Assembly (NCBI RefSeq): GCF_027853235.1 | Contig: NZ_WKJG01000083.1 | Span: 62,001-126,000, forward strand | From: Aliibacillus thermotolerans | Lineage (GTDB): Bacteria > Bacillota > Bacilli > Bacillales > Marinococcaceae | Length of the DNA stretch: 64,000 bases | Direction: 5' to 3' | In this document: positions 1 to 7,700 of the stretch, in pieces | Numbering within the stretch: the stretch's first letter is position 1 | Layout: every line of letters begins with the position of its first letter | The notes under the pieces: generated by a model | Seen by the model: the letters and a program-made list of their open reading frames with translations, nothing else | Database searches by the model: none | Told to the model about the DNA's origin: nothing | Translations under genes and position numbers: made by a program

Positions 1-22
1 ATTGCAAAAGATGAAACTAAAA

Positions 23-631
23 TTAACGAACGGTGACTAAATCTTGTAATTGTTCAAACGATTTCTCTCCAATTCCTGACACTTGTTTAATTTCTTCAGG
101 CGACTGAAAAAGTCCGTGTTCTTCTCGGTAGCGAATAATTGCTTCTGCTTTCGCTGGTCCGATACCAGGTAATGTCTCTAGTTCTGTTTGATCCGCGCGA
201 TTCAAATCTACTTTCTCTCCTTCTTTGTCCCCTCCTCCTGCAAATTCCACCTCTTCTCCTTCTTTCGGAACATAAATGACCATTTCGTCATACAATCGTT
301 CTGCTAAGTTCACGCCATTCTCTTCGCCTTGCGCGTTGATCCCACCAGCCATTTCAATGGCATCTTTTACTCGATCTCCTTCTGTTAATTCGTATACCCC
401 GGGGTTTTTTACTTCCCCTTTTACATCTACTATGACCACTGTTTCTTTTTGCTCGGAGGCTTCAGAGGCGGAGTTATCCATCAATTCTTCTTCCTTTTCC
501 GTTAACAATAACGCTTCTATTTCTGTCTCTTGATGATTTTTCAATGGAAATGGGACGAATAAAAATACGATAAATAGCACAACTGCTACTCCGCCAATAA
601 GCCATTTTGGCTCTTTCCAAATAGAGTGCAT
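23..631 (-). CDS. comEA: ComEA, DNA receptor for transformation
   Basis: ComEA is the membrane-anchored receptor that binds double-stranded DNA outside the cell membrane and passes it to the ComEC channel during transformation. The 202-residue protein has one membrane segment at about residues 10-28, an acidic linker, an SLBB domain at about 64-122 and a C-terminal pair of helix-hairpin-helix motifs (LPGIGPAKA near 154, VSGIGEKS near 184). Length and domain order match Bacillus ComEA. A GAGGGG ribosome site precedes the ATG at 631. It is divergent from comER as in B. subtilis; comEB and comEC are expected just past the left edge but only about 20 bases remain there. ComN, encoded at 47 kb, is known in B. 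subtilis to act on the comE transcript. Confidence 0.95.
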   Translation of the reverse strand: MHSIWKEPKWLIGGVAVVLFIVFLFVPFPLKNHQETEIEALLLTEKEEELMDNSASEASEQKETVVIVDVKGEVKNPGVYELTEGDRVKDAIEMAGGINAQGEENGVNLAERLYDEMVIYVPKEGEEVEFAGGGDKEGEKVDLNRADQTELETLPGIGPAKAEAIIRYREEHGLFQSPEEIKQVSGIGEKSFEQLQDLVTVR

Positions 632-731
632 GTCTATCCCCTCTTTCTTTTTGTGACATGTTTATTCCATTGCAATCATATACTTCAGGAGAAAGAAATT
701 TTTATCAGTGAAGATTAGGGAGGTGAAGGGT

Positions 732-1553
732 ATGGAAAAAGTAGGGATATTAGGAACAGGAAATATGGGAGGCATGCTTCTTGAAACAATGATTGAACAT
801 GGAAAAATCAATGAAACGAATCTCTATGTGTATAATCGCACACCATCCCGGAATGAAGCCATTCGTGAGCGATTCCCACAAGTTCATCTCGCCTCCGACA
901 TCCCATCATTTCTAAAACAAGTAGATACTGTGTTTATTTGCGTTCGGCCAGGTCAATATAAGGATATTATCGATGATTTACACTGGTCGCTTACGGAACA
1001 TCATATTGTCGCAACCATTACTAGTCCGGTTCGTTTAGAAGATTTAGAAGAACTGCCGGCTCGGCGGATTGTGCGCACCGTTCCGAGTATCGTCAATCGA
1101 ACAGGAAAAGGACCAATGTTATTAACATTCGGTCATCGGTGGACGGAAGAAGAAAAGCAGTCATTTACCATTTGGCTCGATCAATTTGCTGAACCAATTC
1201 CCATTGACGATACGATATTACGCGTCTCCAGTGATATTGTGAGTTGCGGACCAGCCTTCATCAGTTTTCTGTTACAAAAGCTGATTGAAGCAGCAGCCAA
1301 AGAAACAGACATTTCAAGTGAAACAGCCACCAAGCTAACGGAAACAATGATGATTTCCTATGGAGAGTTACTAAGACAAGAGTACTATACATTGAGGAGT
1401 TTAACGGAAAAAGTAAATGTACCCGGCGGGATTACAGGAGAAGGATTGCAAGTGTTAGACAAATATACAGAAGAGATGTTCGAGGAAGTCTTTCGTGAAA
1501 CACATAAGAAATTTGCTGCAGATCAAAAAGAAATGAAAAGATTGTTATGTTAA
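732..1553 (+). CDS. comER: ComER, pyrroline-5-carboxylate reductase-like protein
   Basis: The protein belongs to the ProC/NAD(P)-oxidoreductase family and carries the N-terminal Rossmann motif GILGTGNMGG at residues 5-14. In B. subtilis ComER lies opposite comEA, is not needed for transformation, and has been linked to sporulation and biofilm control; whether it reduces pyrroline-5-carboxylate is unclear. The start at 732 was chosen because GGGAGGTGAA sits just upstream and it gives 273 residues, the usual ComER length; an upstream ATG at 708 lacks a ribosome site. The position, divergent from comEA and convergent with yqeM, is the standard Bacillus arrangement. Confidence 0.93.
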   Translation: MEKVGILGTGNMGGMLLETMIEHGKINETNLYVYNRTPSRNEAIRERFPQVHLASDIPSFLKQVDTVFICVRPGQYKDIIDDLHWSLTEHHIVATITSPVRLEDLEELPARRIVRTVPSIVNRTGKGPMLLTFGHRWTEEEKQSFTIWLDQFAEPIPIDDTILRVSSDIVSCGPAFISFLLQKLIEAAAKETDISSETATKLTETMMISYGELLRQEYYTLRSLTEKVNVPGGITGEGLQVLDKYTEEMFEEVFRETHKKFAADQKEMKRLLC

Positions 1554-1569
1554 GAGAGGAAGAAAATCT

Positions 1570-1612
1570 GCTGATGGCAAACACTCCAACGTGCAACCAT
1601 CAGCCCCTTTCT
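1570..1612. terminator. Shared hairpin between comER and yqeM
   Basis: Eight-base arms GCTGATGG (1570-1577) and CCATCAGC (1597-1604) flank a 19-base loop. Short T-rich runs follow on each strand, so it could end both convergent genes. The T tracts are weak. Confidence 0.5.
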
Positions 1613-1679
1613 ATTTCCTGGCTGTATTATACCATACGACATCAAAGAGAGACAGAGGAAATATGATTTTAAACAGCAA

Positions 1680-2423
1680 TTATAATTTCTTTGCGACAAA
1701 AAAGAGGCGCTCACTATGAGGTTTTGGTGGAAGCCATGTGAAATCAGCGTACGTACCAAGGGTGTCAAAATGTTCTAAATGCAACAGCTCTTGATATGTG
1801 TCAATGGAAAAAGTTCTTTGCTGATGCACTTCAAAAAAGCGTTCATAAAAGGATGGTTCTCGTTCGAAAAATAAAGTGAGTTCTTGTAATACTTCTCCTT
1901 TTCTTGTGGTTGGGAAAATATTCCATATGTATGCAACATGTTCTCGGTCTTCCGCGAAAGAAAAACCGTGAAGGATTTCTTCTACATAATGAACAGAGTG
2001 AACATCAAAGAAAAGCAAGCCTCCATTGTTTAAATGGCGCCAAAAAGAACGGAAAGCACGGCGTATATCTTCTTTCTCCGTTAAATAATTTAAACTATCG
2101 CAAAACACAATCACGACATCATACGTTTTTCCAATGTTTAAGGAGCGCATATCTTGTTGCATCAGCAACGGTTCGGAAGACAGTGGTCGTATTTTCGTTG
2201 TTGCGATTGCTAACATTTCATTGGAAATGTCTACCCCGTCCACATCGTAGCCGTGCTTCAATAACATTTTGAGCAACGTGCCCGTACCACACCCTACCTC
2301 TAAGATCCGCGGGGTAGTCGAATGATACTTTTGCAAGCCTTCTTCAAACCAATTCAACCACTGGTCATAAGGCACGTTTTCCATCAGCTCATCATAGACT
2401 TTGGCAAAATGATCGTACACCAT
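1680..2423 (-). CDS. yqeM: YqeM, SAM-dependent methyltransferase
   Basis: This is a class I methyltransferase of 247 residues. The SAM-binding motif I reads ILEVGCGTGTLL at residues 40-51, followed by the acidic end of strand 2 (VDGVDIS) and a later VIVFCDSLNYL motif. The substrate is not known from the sequence. It is the last gene of the leftward yqeG-yqeM operon, 14 bases downstream of rsfS, and AAAGGAG precedes the ATG. Co-transcription with ribosome-assembly genes would fit an RNA or ribosome-linked target, but that is inference only. Confidence 0.9.
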   Translation of the reverse strand: MVYDHFAKVYDELMENVPYDQWLNWFEEGLQKYHSTTPRILEVGCGTGTLLKMLLKHGYDVDGVDISNEMLAIATTKIRPLSSEPLLMQQDMRSLNIGKTYDVVIVFCDSLNYLTEKEDIRRAFRSFWRHLNNGGLLFFDVHSVHYVEEILHGFSFAEDREHVAYIWNIFPTTRKGEVLQELTLFFEREPSFYERFFEVHQQRTFSIDTYQELLHLEHFDTLGTYADFTWLPPKPHSERLFFVAKKL

Positions 2424-2437
2424 GTATTCTCCTTTGT

Positions 2438-2794
2438 TTAAGAAGAGAGCACGGTACTCAATTCGACCTCAGTCGCATCTCCCCATAATTTTTCTAAGTT
2501 ATAATAAGCACGTTCATCTTTATCAAAAACGTGAACGATGACATCTCCTAAATCAATCAGCACCCATTTTGCTTCAGCAAATCCTTCTAATCGCTTCACT
2601 GGATAGTTATTTTCTTGCGCGCGATCTTTAATTTCTCTCGCAATTGCTTGTACTTGTTTGCTGGAATTTCCATGACAAATGAGAAAAAAATCCGCAATCA
2701 ACGAAATCCCTTCCATGTTCAGTACAACGATATCATTGGCATTTTTCTCATCCGCTGCTTTCACAGCCATTTCTAACAGTACCTCTCCATTCAT
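2438..2794 (-). CDS. rsfS: RsfS, ribosomal silencing factor
   Basis: RsfS (Iojap/DUF143 family) binds ribosomal protein uL14 on the free 50S subunit and blocks joining of the 30S subunit in slow growth. The 118 residues show the family core, with DIVVLNMEGIS near residue 21, FFLICHGNSSKQVQAIA near 37 and the conserved end NLEKLWGDA. Its ATG overlaps the stop of yqeK by four bases (ATGA), which suggests coupled translation. A later ATG is possible, but the first aligns with the start of the B. subtilis protein. Confidence 0.94.
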   Translation of the reverse strand: MNGEVLLEMAVKAADEKNANDIVVLNMEGISLIADFFLICHGNSSKQVQAIAREIKDRAQENNYPVKRLEGFAEAKWVLIDLGDVIVHVFDKDERAYYNLEKLWGDATEVELSTVLSS

Positions 2795-3378
2795 TCTCCC
2801 GAATCATCCTCTCTTTTTAATTGGTTTAACATGTCATTATAGGCATGAACAGTCTCCGGAAAAATTAACTGTCGTTTGTTCACTAAAAAAGTGATCGTAT
2901 TTCGAAGCGCCAAAACAATCGCTTGATCGATGCTTTCTTTTGCAACCTCTCTTACTTCATCCACCCCGGGAAACGAGCGGTTCGGTTCGATATAGTCGGA
3001 AAGATACAATATTTTTTCATACATATTCATATTTCTTTTTCCGGTAGTATGCCAAAAAATCGCCGATAATATTTTTTCATTTGTAATGCCTAATTCTTTC
3101 CGCACCAAGTATGCTCCTGCCGGGGCATGTAACACTTCTTCGCCATAATGGAGAAATTGATCTTGTCCGTTCTCCTGTAAAATATTTCTTAATTCTTCAG
3201 CGGGGCGATATTTCGCATAGTCATGAAAAATAGCAGCTAAACGAATCGCCTCTATATCTATATCTATTTCCTTCTCTTCTACTAATGAAACAGCAGTATT
3301 TAATACTCCTATTGTATGCACGTAACGTTTATTTGTTAGATGCGGTTTTACTTTCGCCAAAGCTATTTTTTTATCCAT
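2791..3378 (-). CDS. yqeK: YqeK, HD-domain Ap4A hydrolase
   Basis: YqeK-family HD proteins split diadenosine tetraphosphate symmetrically to two ADP using a di-iron centre. The metal ligands are visible: His21 in HTIGVL, the HD pair at 52-53 in AIFHDYAKY, and further histidines in FLHYGEE, LHAPAG and FWHTTG. The length of 195 residues is normal. It overlaps nadD by eight bases and rsfS by four, inside a tightly packed operon. GGAGAGG lies before the ATG. Pairing with nadD, another nucleotide-handling enzyme, is conserved across Bacilli. Confidence 0.92.
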   Translation of the reverse strand: MDKKIALAKVKPHLTNKRYVHTIGVLNTAVSLVEEKEIDIDIEAIRLAAIFHDYAKYRPAEELRNILQENGQDQFLHYGEEVLHAPAGAYLVRKELGITNEKILSAIFWHTTGKRNMNMYEKILYLSDYIEPNRSFPGVDEVREVAKESIDQAIVLALRNTITFLVNKRQLIFPETVHAYNDMLNQLKREDDSGE

Positions 3379-3943
3379 AAAGCGACCTCTCCTCGATATA
3401 CTTTCTCACCCGGTCCGGGACAAAATAGCGAATCGTTTCTTTCCTTTGTACCCGTGTGCGAATCTCTGTGGAAGATATATCAATGGTGGGAATGTCAATA
3501 CAGATAAGATGGTCTCGTTTTTCTTTGAAACGATAGCCTGGCCGATCCACCGCAACAAAAGTAACGAGTTTTTGTAATTCTTCAATGTCCTTCCACGTAT
3601 GAAGGCTTTCTAGCATATCTCCACCGATAATAAAGTAAAAGGAAACATCTGGATATTTTTTTGTCAATTCTTCCATCGTATCAATAGTGTAAGATGGTCC
3701 TTTGCGGTCTAACTCAATCGTCGAAACAGTAAAATTCGGATGATGGTCTGTAGCTCTTTTCACCATTTCAAGACGATCTTCTGCGCTAGCCATAAAATCA
3801 TGGGTTTTATGTGGGGGAAGATACACTGGAATAAACCACACTTCGTCTAAATGTAATTTCGTTCGCACTTCTTCTGCAATGATCAGGTGCGCAAGGTGGG
3901 GTGGGTCAAAGGTGCCTCCAAGTAAGCCAATTTTTTTACCCAT
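3371..3943 (-). CDS. nadD: NadD, nicotinate-nucleotide adenylyltransferase
   Basis: NadD joins ATP and nicotinate mononucleotide to give deamido-NAD, the step shared by de novo and salvage NAD synthesis. The nucleotidyltransferase signature GGTFDPPHLAHL is at residues 9-20 and the second motif SSTEIRTR is near the C-terminus. The 190-residue length is typical. A GGGGGAG ribosome site lies directly before the ATG. It sits between yqeI and yqeK. The NAD repressor gene niaR is also in this window, at 57.9 kb, but not next to any NAD gene. Confidence 0.95.
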   Translation of the reverse strand: MGKKIGLLGGTFDPPHLAHLIIAEEVRTKLHLDEVWFIPVYLPPHKTHDFMASAEDRLEMVKRATDHHPNFTVSTIELDRKGPSYTIDTMEELTKKYPDVSFYFIIGGDMLESLHTWKDIEELQKLVTFVAVDRPGYRFKEKRDHLICIDIPTIDISSTEIRTRVQRKETIRYFVPDRVRKYIEERSLYG

Positions 3944-3953
3944 CTTCTCCCCC

Positions 3954-4247
3954 TTATTGTGGCAATTCTATTTGTTTATTTTCTTTCGATTCTTTGTATA
4001 AAATAATAATATTTCCAATCACTTGTACAATCTCTGCCTTTATGTTTTCCGCCAATGTATGAGCAACATCTTCTTTTCTTTCTAAACAATTTTGTAACAC
4101 ATTCACTTTTATTAACTCGCGTGCTTCAATCGCTTCTTTTGTCGTTTGGATGACGTTTTCATTGACACCTGATTTTCCCACTTGTACCACGGGTTTTAAC
4201 CTGTGTGCTTCTTTTCGTAAAAAACGTTTTTGTTTATTTGTTAACAT
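3954..4247 (-). CDS. yqeI: YqeI (YhbY), CRM-domain ribosome assembly protein
   Basis: This is a single CRS1-YhbY (CRM) RNA-binding domain of 97 residues. The glycine-rich loop GKSGVNENV near residue 23 and the basic N-terminal helix (NKQKRFLRKEAHRL) are the family marks. YhbY proteins associate with pre-50S particles. The ATG at 4247 is chosen over a GTG one codon upstream because AAGGAG lies at the right distance. The start overlaps the end of aroE by 14 bases. Confidence 0.92.
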   Translation of the reverse strand: MLTNKQKRFLRKEAHRLKPVVQVGKSGVNENVIQTTKEAIEARELIKVNVLQNCLERKEDVAHTLAENIKAEIVQVIGNIIILYKESKENKQIELPQ

Positions 4248-5097
4248 CACTTGACTCCTTTAAATGTGAATGAACGACTTCTGTCATTCGCTTCGTGTCT
4301 GGTTTTATTCCTGTCCACCGCTCAAAAGCAGCACTTCCTTGTCCGACAAACATACCCACACCATTCAAAACGCGCGCTCCTTTTTCTCTTGCTTCTTTGA
4401 GCCACTTCGTCATGCGTGGATTATAAATTAAATCGCTACATAAACAATTCGGTTTCAATGGATCTACCGTCCACGGAGTCTCTTCTAAGTTTGGAGACAT
4501 TCCAATAGATGTCGTATTAATGATGACATCGAATGTGGGCGTTTCTTTTTCCGCTTCTTTTTTATCTAAAACACGGTACGTTCCTTCACCGGGAAGATGA
4601 TGAACAATGTCTTCAGCTTTCGATAATGTCCGGTTTGTTATTACGAGTTCTTTTACCCCGTATCGTGCTAGTCCTACAGCAACCGCTCTCGCCGCTCCTC
4701 CCGCTCCAATCATTAAGACGCGATAATCTTTTAATGCTTCTCCTGTTTCCGCCACAAGCGAAGCAACGTATCCAATGCCATCCGTATTGCACCCTACCCA
4801 TTTTCCTTCCTCGTACACGACAGTGTTCACTGCTCCTATTTTCTCAGCATCTTCCTCTATTTCATCAATGTATTTCATCACTTCTACTTTGTGAGGAACG
4901 GTTACGTTAAAGCCGGAGAACCCCAGTGCTTTCATCCCATTTACCGCATCTTTCAAATCCTTTGGTGCGACATCAAAAGCATGGTAGTAATAAGGTAGAT
5001 TGAACCGTTTAAATTGATCATTATGCATCAGGGGTGATAAAGAATGTTTCACTGGATGTCCAAGCAGTGCAAACAATTTTTCTTTTTGTCCTAACAT
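4234..5097 (-). CDS. aroE: AroE, shikimate dehydrogenase
   Basis: AroE reduces 3-dehydroshikimate to shikimate with NADPH in aromatic amino acid synthesis. Visible motifs are the substrate loop HSLSPLMHN (residues 18-26), NVTVPHK with the catalytic lysine at residue 70, NTDGIGY near 105, the NADP fold GAGGAARA near 131, and NTTSIGM near 194. The 287-residue length is normal. The ATG follows the stop of yqeH directly, with AAGGGAGG inside the yqeH end, so the two are probably translated together. Confidence 0.95.
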   Translation of the reverse strand: MLGQKEKLFALLGHPVKHSLSPLMHNDQFKRFNLPYYYHAFDVAPKDLKDAVNGMKALGFSGFNVTVPHKVEVMKYIDEIEEDAEKIGAVNTVVYEEGKWVGCNTDGIGYVASLVAETGEALKDYRVLMIGAGGAARAVAVGLARYGVKELVITNRTLSKAEDIVHHLPGEGTYRVLDKKEAEKETPTFDVIINTTSIGMSPNLEETPWTVDPLKPNCLCSDLIYNPRMTKWLKEAREKGARVLNGVGMFVGQGSAAFERWTGIKPDTKRMTEVVHSHLKESSDVNK

Positions 5098-6204
5098 CTA
5101 TATAATTGCCTCCCTTATCGATACACCAACACCACGAGGAGCATGAATGACGACATGTACCCCCGGTTCCGTGACCGCCATCCAGCCAAGCCCATGAATC
5201 ACTACATCTGTTTTTCCTTTTTTGATCGTAAAGGAATGTTTCACAAAAGGCGGGATTTGCGCAAGTGTTTTTTTCGATGGAGGAGAGAGCAATTCTCCTT
5301 TATGTTTTTCATACAATTGGTCTGCCTTTTCTAACTTTGTCCGATGTAGACGTAAGTCGTTATCGACATAAAAAACAAAGGAGTGAGGAGATCCTTTCAC
5401 AAAGTCGACGCGTACAATGCCCCCAATGAATATTGTCTGTCGCTCGTTCAATTGATAGACTCTTGGCTTAATTTCTTTCGTTGGTGTAATTTCTTTTAAT
5501 TCTATTGGATGTAAAAAATGAGCTACTTGCTTTTCGTTATAAATTCCCGGTGTATCATACATATGACGTCCATCATCTAATGGCAAGTCAACAAGATCCA
5601 ATGTCGTCCCTGGAAAATGAGAAGTGGTGAGAAGTTGGTTTTCATCTCCGCCAAAATTTAAAATCAGTTGGTTAATAAATGTGGATTTCCCCACATTTGT
5701 ACAACCGGTAATATAGACATCTTGACCTGCTCGATACATGTCTATTGCTTTGGCTGCATCTTTAATACCGATATTTTTTTCTGCGCTCATAAGCAGAACG
5801 TCCTTTACGGCAATGCCATGCTCCACCGCTTGTTTTTTTATCCATAATTTTATTTTATGTTGTTTTGTCGATTTCGGCAAAAGATCTATTTTATTAGCCA
5901 AAATGAGGACATCGTTCTTTCCAATGAACCGCTGAAAACCCGGAATCCAACTTCCTTCAAAGTCAAAAACATCTACTATTTTTACGACGAGGGCATTTTT
6001 CTTTCCAATTTCATGTAATTGATTCGTAAAATCCGTTTTCTCAACAGGCACATCTTGTAATTCATTGTAATGTTTTAACCGGAAACATCGTTGGCAGATG
6101 ACGACTTCCCTCTGTAACGCTTGTGGTGGAGTGTAACCGGGTTTCTTTTTATCTTCCGTTTGGATCGTTGTTCCACAACCTGCGCATATGAATTTCCTTT
6201 TCAA
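5098..6204 (-). CDS. yqeH: YqeH, circularly permuted GTPase for 30S assembly
   Basis: YqeH is needed for maturation of the small ribosomal subunit. The GTPase motifs are in permuted order: a zinc finger first (CAGC at about residue 7, CQRC near 36), then G4 NKIDLLPKS, then G1 GCTNVGKSTFIN, then G3 DTPG. The start is taken as TTG at 6204, which overlaps the yqeG stop (TTGA) and has GGGAGG upstream, giving 368 residues against about 366 in B. subtilis; an ATG five codons earlier would sit on the ribosome site itself. Confidence 0.93.
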   Translation of the reverse strand: MKRKFICAGCGTTIQTEDKKKPGYTPPQALQREVVICQRCFRLKHYNELQDVPVEKTDFTNQLHEIGKKNALVVKIVDVFDFEGSWIPGFQRFIGKNDVLILANKIDLLPKSTKQHKIKLWIKKQAVEHGIAVKDVLLMSAEKNIGIKDAAKAIDMYRAGQDVYITGCTNVGKSTFINQLILNFGGDENQLLTTSHFPGTTLDLVDLPLDDGRHMYDTPGIYNEKQVAHFLHPIELKEITPTKEIKPRVYQLNERQTIFIGGIVRVDFVKGSPHSFVFYVDNDLRLHRTKLEKADQLYEKHKGELLSPPSKKTLAQIPPFVKHSFTIKKGKTDVVIHGLGWMAVTEPGVHVVIHAPRGVGVSIREAII

Positions 6205-6722
6205 GACGATTCCTCCCATGGAATGAGTCCTTTTTCTTTAAGCCGTTTCAATACTCTCCGTTCAATTTTTCGATTAATCTTCGTCAAAAATCCATCACTG
6301 GACGACACGGGAACAACTAACACCGTATGAAAGCCAGCGCGATTTCCACCAAAAATGTCTGTTAACACTTGATCTCCTATGACGATGACTTGTTCTTTCG
6401 GTAGCTTCATTTTTTTCTGCGCTTTGATAAATGCTTTCCTAAGTGGTTTTCTTGCTGAGTGAATAAAAGGGATGTTCGCTTGGGCACATACTTTTCCCAC
6501 CCGTTCTTTCTTATTATTTGACACAATCGTCACTTGAAATCCTTGTTGCTCTACTAATCGAAACCAATCTAGCAATTCTGGGGTAGCCTCTGGTCGATCC
6601 CATTCAATCAACGTATTGTCTAAATCTGTAATGATCCCTTTAATATTTTTCTTACGCAAATCGTTCAAATTTAGATGATAGACAGACTGCAAGTATTGAT
6701 CAGGTAAAAAATATTTTAACAC
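6201..6722 (-). CDS. yqeG: YqeG, HAD-family phosphatase
   Basis: This is a small HAD phosphatase of class IIIA. The nucleophile motif DLDNTLIEWD is near residue 32, the second motif VSNNKK near 65, a conserved lysine in ARKPLRKAF, and the acidic motif VIGDQVLTDIFGGNR near 112. The natural substrate is not established. The start is taken as GTG at 6722, giving 173 residues; the longer frame from 6764 would begin upstream of the likely transcription start set by the promoter at 6767-6795. It is the first gene of the leftward operon and divergent from sda. Confidence 0.88.
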   Translation of the reverse strand: MLKYFLPDQYLQSVYHLNLNDLRKKNIKGIITDLDNTLIEWDRPEATPELLDWFRLVEQQGFQVTIVSNNKKERVGKVCAQANIPFIHSARKPLRKAFIKAQKKMKLPKEQVIVIGDQVLTDIFGGNRAGFHTVLVVPVSSSDGFLTKINRKIERRVLKRLKEKGLIPWEESS

Positions 6723-6766
6723 AGTTTTTTCATTCCCACCCTTTATCACAATATTACTAATCACTG

Positions 6767-6795
6767 AGTATATCGCTAATCAGTTCTTTTGTGAA
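6767..6795 (-). promoter_or_regulatory. Sigma-A promoter of the yqeG-yqeM operon
   Basis: On the minus strand TTCACA (6795-6790) and TATACT (6772-6767) are 17 bases apart. Transcription would begin near 6760, upstream of the GTG chosen for yqeG. Confidence 0.6.
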
Positions 6796-6870
6796 CCATC
6801 TTCTTTCATCGGGAAATTTTATGATTTTTGAATGACAAAAATCGTTCGACAAATTTTTTGTTCGCCTTAC

Positions 6871-7018
6871 TGTGGATAACCTGAATCAACAGTGAAATCC
6901 CACTTGAATATAGATTTCCCTACGTTTTTCAAGTGTTATAAACAATTTATCCACTTCATTATGTGGATAAACGAACGATTGTTCTACAGCCCATTAAATG
7001 ATAAAATAGTTATACACT
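6871..7018. promoter_or_regulatory. DnaA-box cluster upstream of sda
   Basis: Exact matches to the 9-base DnaA box TTATCCACA occur on the minus strand at 6871-6879 and 6962-6970. A one-mismatch copy TTATCCACT is at 6947-6955 on the plus strand and a weaker TTATACACT at 7010-7018. The last overlaps the sda start region. In B. subtilis sda is activated by DnaA to link replication state to sporulation, so the boxes fit that role. An 8-base inverted repeat CACTTGAA/TTCAAGTG (6901-6935) lies between the first two sites. Confidence 0.8.
6979..7007 (+). promoter_or_regulatory. Sigma-A promoter of sda
   Basis: TTGTTC (6979-6984) and TAAAAT (7002-7007) are separated by 17 bases, about 80 bases before the sda ATG, with DnaA boxes on both sides. 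Confidence 0.65.
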
Positions 7019-7085
7019 TTCACATACACCGTAATACACGTGATATATATATTATTTCAATGGATTGTTTGTAGGAGGGAAAATC

Positions 7086-7238
7086 ATGGACCAATTATCA
7101 GATGAACTGCTCATGGAAGCGTATGAAAAAGCAAAACGACTGAAATTAAGTGATGATTTCGTTGCTTTAATTGAAAAAGAACTAAAAAAACGAGCAATTC
7201 CTATGGGAAACACCGTCCAGCAAAAAACTTGTATATAA
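7086..7238 (+). CDS. sda: Sda, sporulation checkpoint inhibitor
   Basis: Sda is a short helical-hairpin protein that binds sporulation histidine kinases such as KinA and stops phosphate transfer when replication is disturbed. This frame encodes 50 residues starting MDQLSDELLMEAYEKA and contains the conserved second helix with DDFVALIEKEL. It is too short for routine ORF calling. GGAGGG lies seven bases before the ATG. It sits next to yqeG as in B. subtilis. DnaA boxes upstream indicate the same replication-linked control. Confidence 0.93.
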   Translation: MDQLSDELLMEAYEKAKRLKLSDDFVALIEKELKKRAIPMGNTVQQKTCI

Positions 7239-7239
7239 C

Positions 7240-7277
7240 AAAGAGCCTTCCATTTAATTGGCAAGGCTCTTTATTTT
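7240..7277. terminator. Bidirectional terminator after sda
   Basis: Ten-base arms AAAGAGCCTT (7240-7249) and AAGGCTCTTT (7263-7272) are followed by TATTTTT on the plus strand. It begins two bases after the sda stop, and its 3' arm overlaps the end of the convergent small membrane protein gene. Confidence 0.85.
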
Positions 7278-7460
7278 TACATACTCCCGTGAATCAAATA
7301 CTTCCCTTTCGATTTCTTCGTGATGGGATAAAGAAAGGAGGGAAGGTTCTTGATAGAATTTTTCAATCCGATGTTGTTCAACATATTGATGAAACATCGC
7401 TCCACTATACATCAAGGCAAAAAAGACACAGAAGAAAATAATCGTATTTCTTCTTTCCAT
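7254..7460 (-). CDS. Small single-pass membrane protein, unknown
   Basis: The 68-residue product has a basic tip (MERRN), one hydrophobic segment at about residues 6-22, and a charged tail rich in histidine, glutamate and lysine. I do not recognise the family. It is probably real because AAAGGAGCTG lies eight bases before the ATG. It is convergent with sda, and its stop codon lies within the sda terminator hairpin. The opposite orientation from mrpA, with a shared upstream gap, suggests its own promoter. Function cannot be stated. Confidence 0.6.
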   Translation of the reverse strand: MERRNTIIFFCVFFALMYSGAMFHQYVEQHRIEKFYQEPSLLSLSHHEEIEREVFDSREYVKIKSLAN

Positions 7461-7601
7461 TTCTTCAGCTCCTTTTACCTTTTAGTGTGGAATAACAAAA
7501 AGAATTTTATTCTCTTTTGGCGTACTTCTACCTATTAATTAGAGACTCCAAAAGAACGTTTCTTTTTGAAATGAAAAGTTTTCTCCTGTGCATATTTCAG
7601 T

Positions 7602-7607
7602 TATAAT
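7602..7607 (+). promoter_or_regulatory. Likely -10 box of the mrp operon
   Basis: A perfect TATAAT stands about 95 bases before mrpA, preceded only by a weak TTTTCT at 17 bases. The 5' leader holds a short imperfect hairpin at 7645-7662. The rest of the 240-base gap back to 7461 shows nothing else. Confidence 0.45.
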
Positions 7608-7700
7608 ATTAAAAGTGTTTTTTTCTAAAAAGTGAATTGAAAACGGACCATACTTATGGACCCTTTATGTATTCATCACCTGTTTTAAAGGAGGCCTTAC

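Noticed and set aside
7645-7662. Riboswitch in the mrp leader
   Set aside because: Only a short imperfect hairpin is present, with no terminator or known aptamer features.
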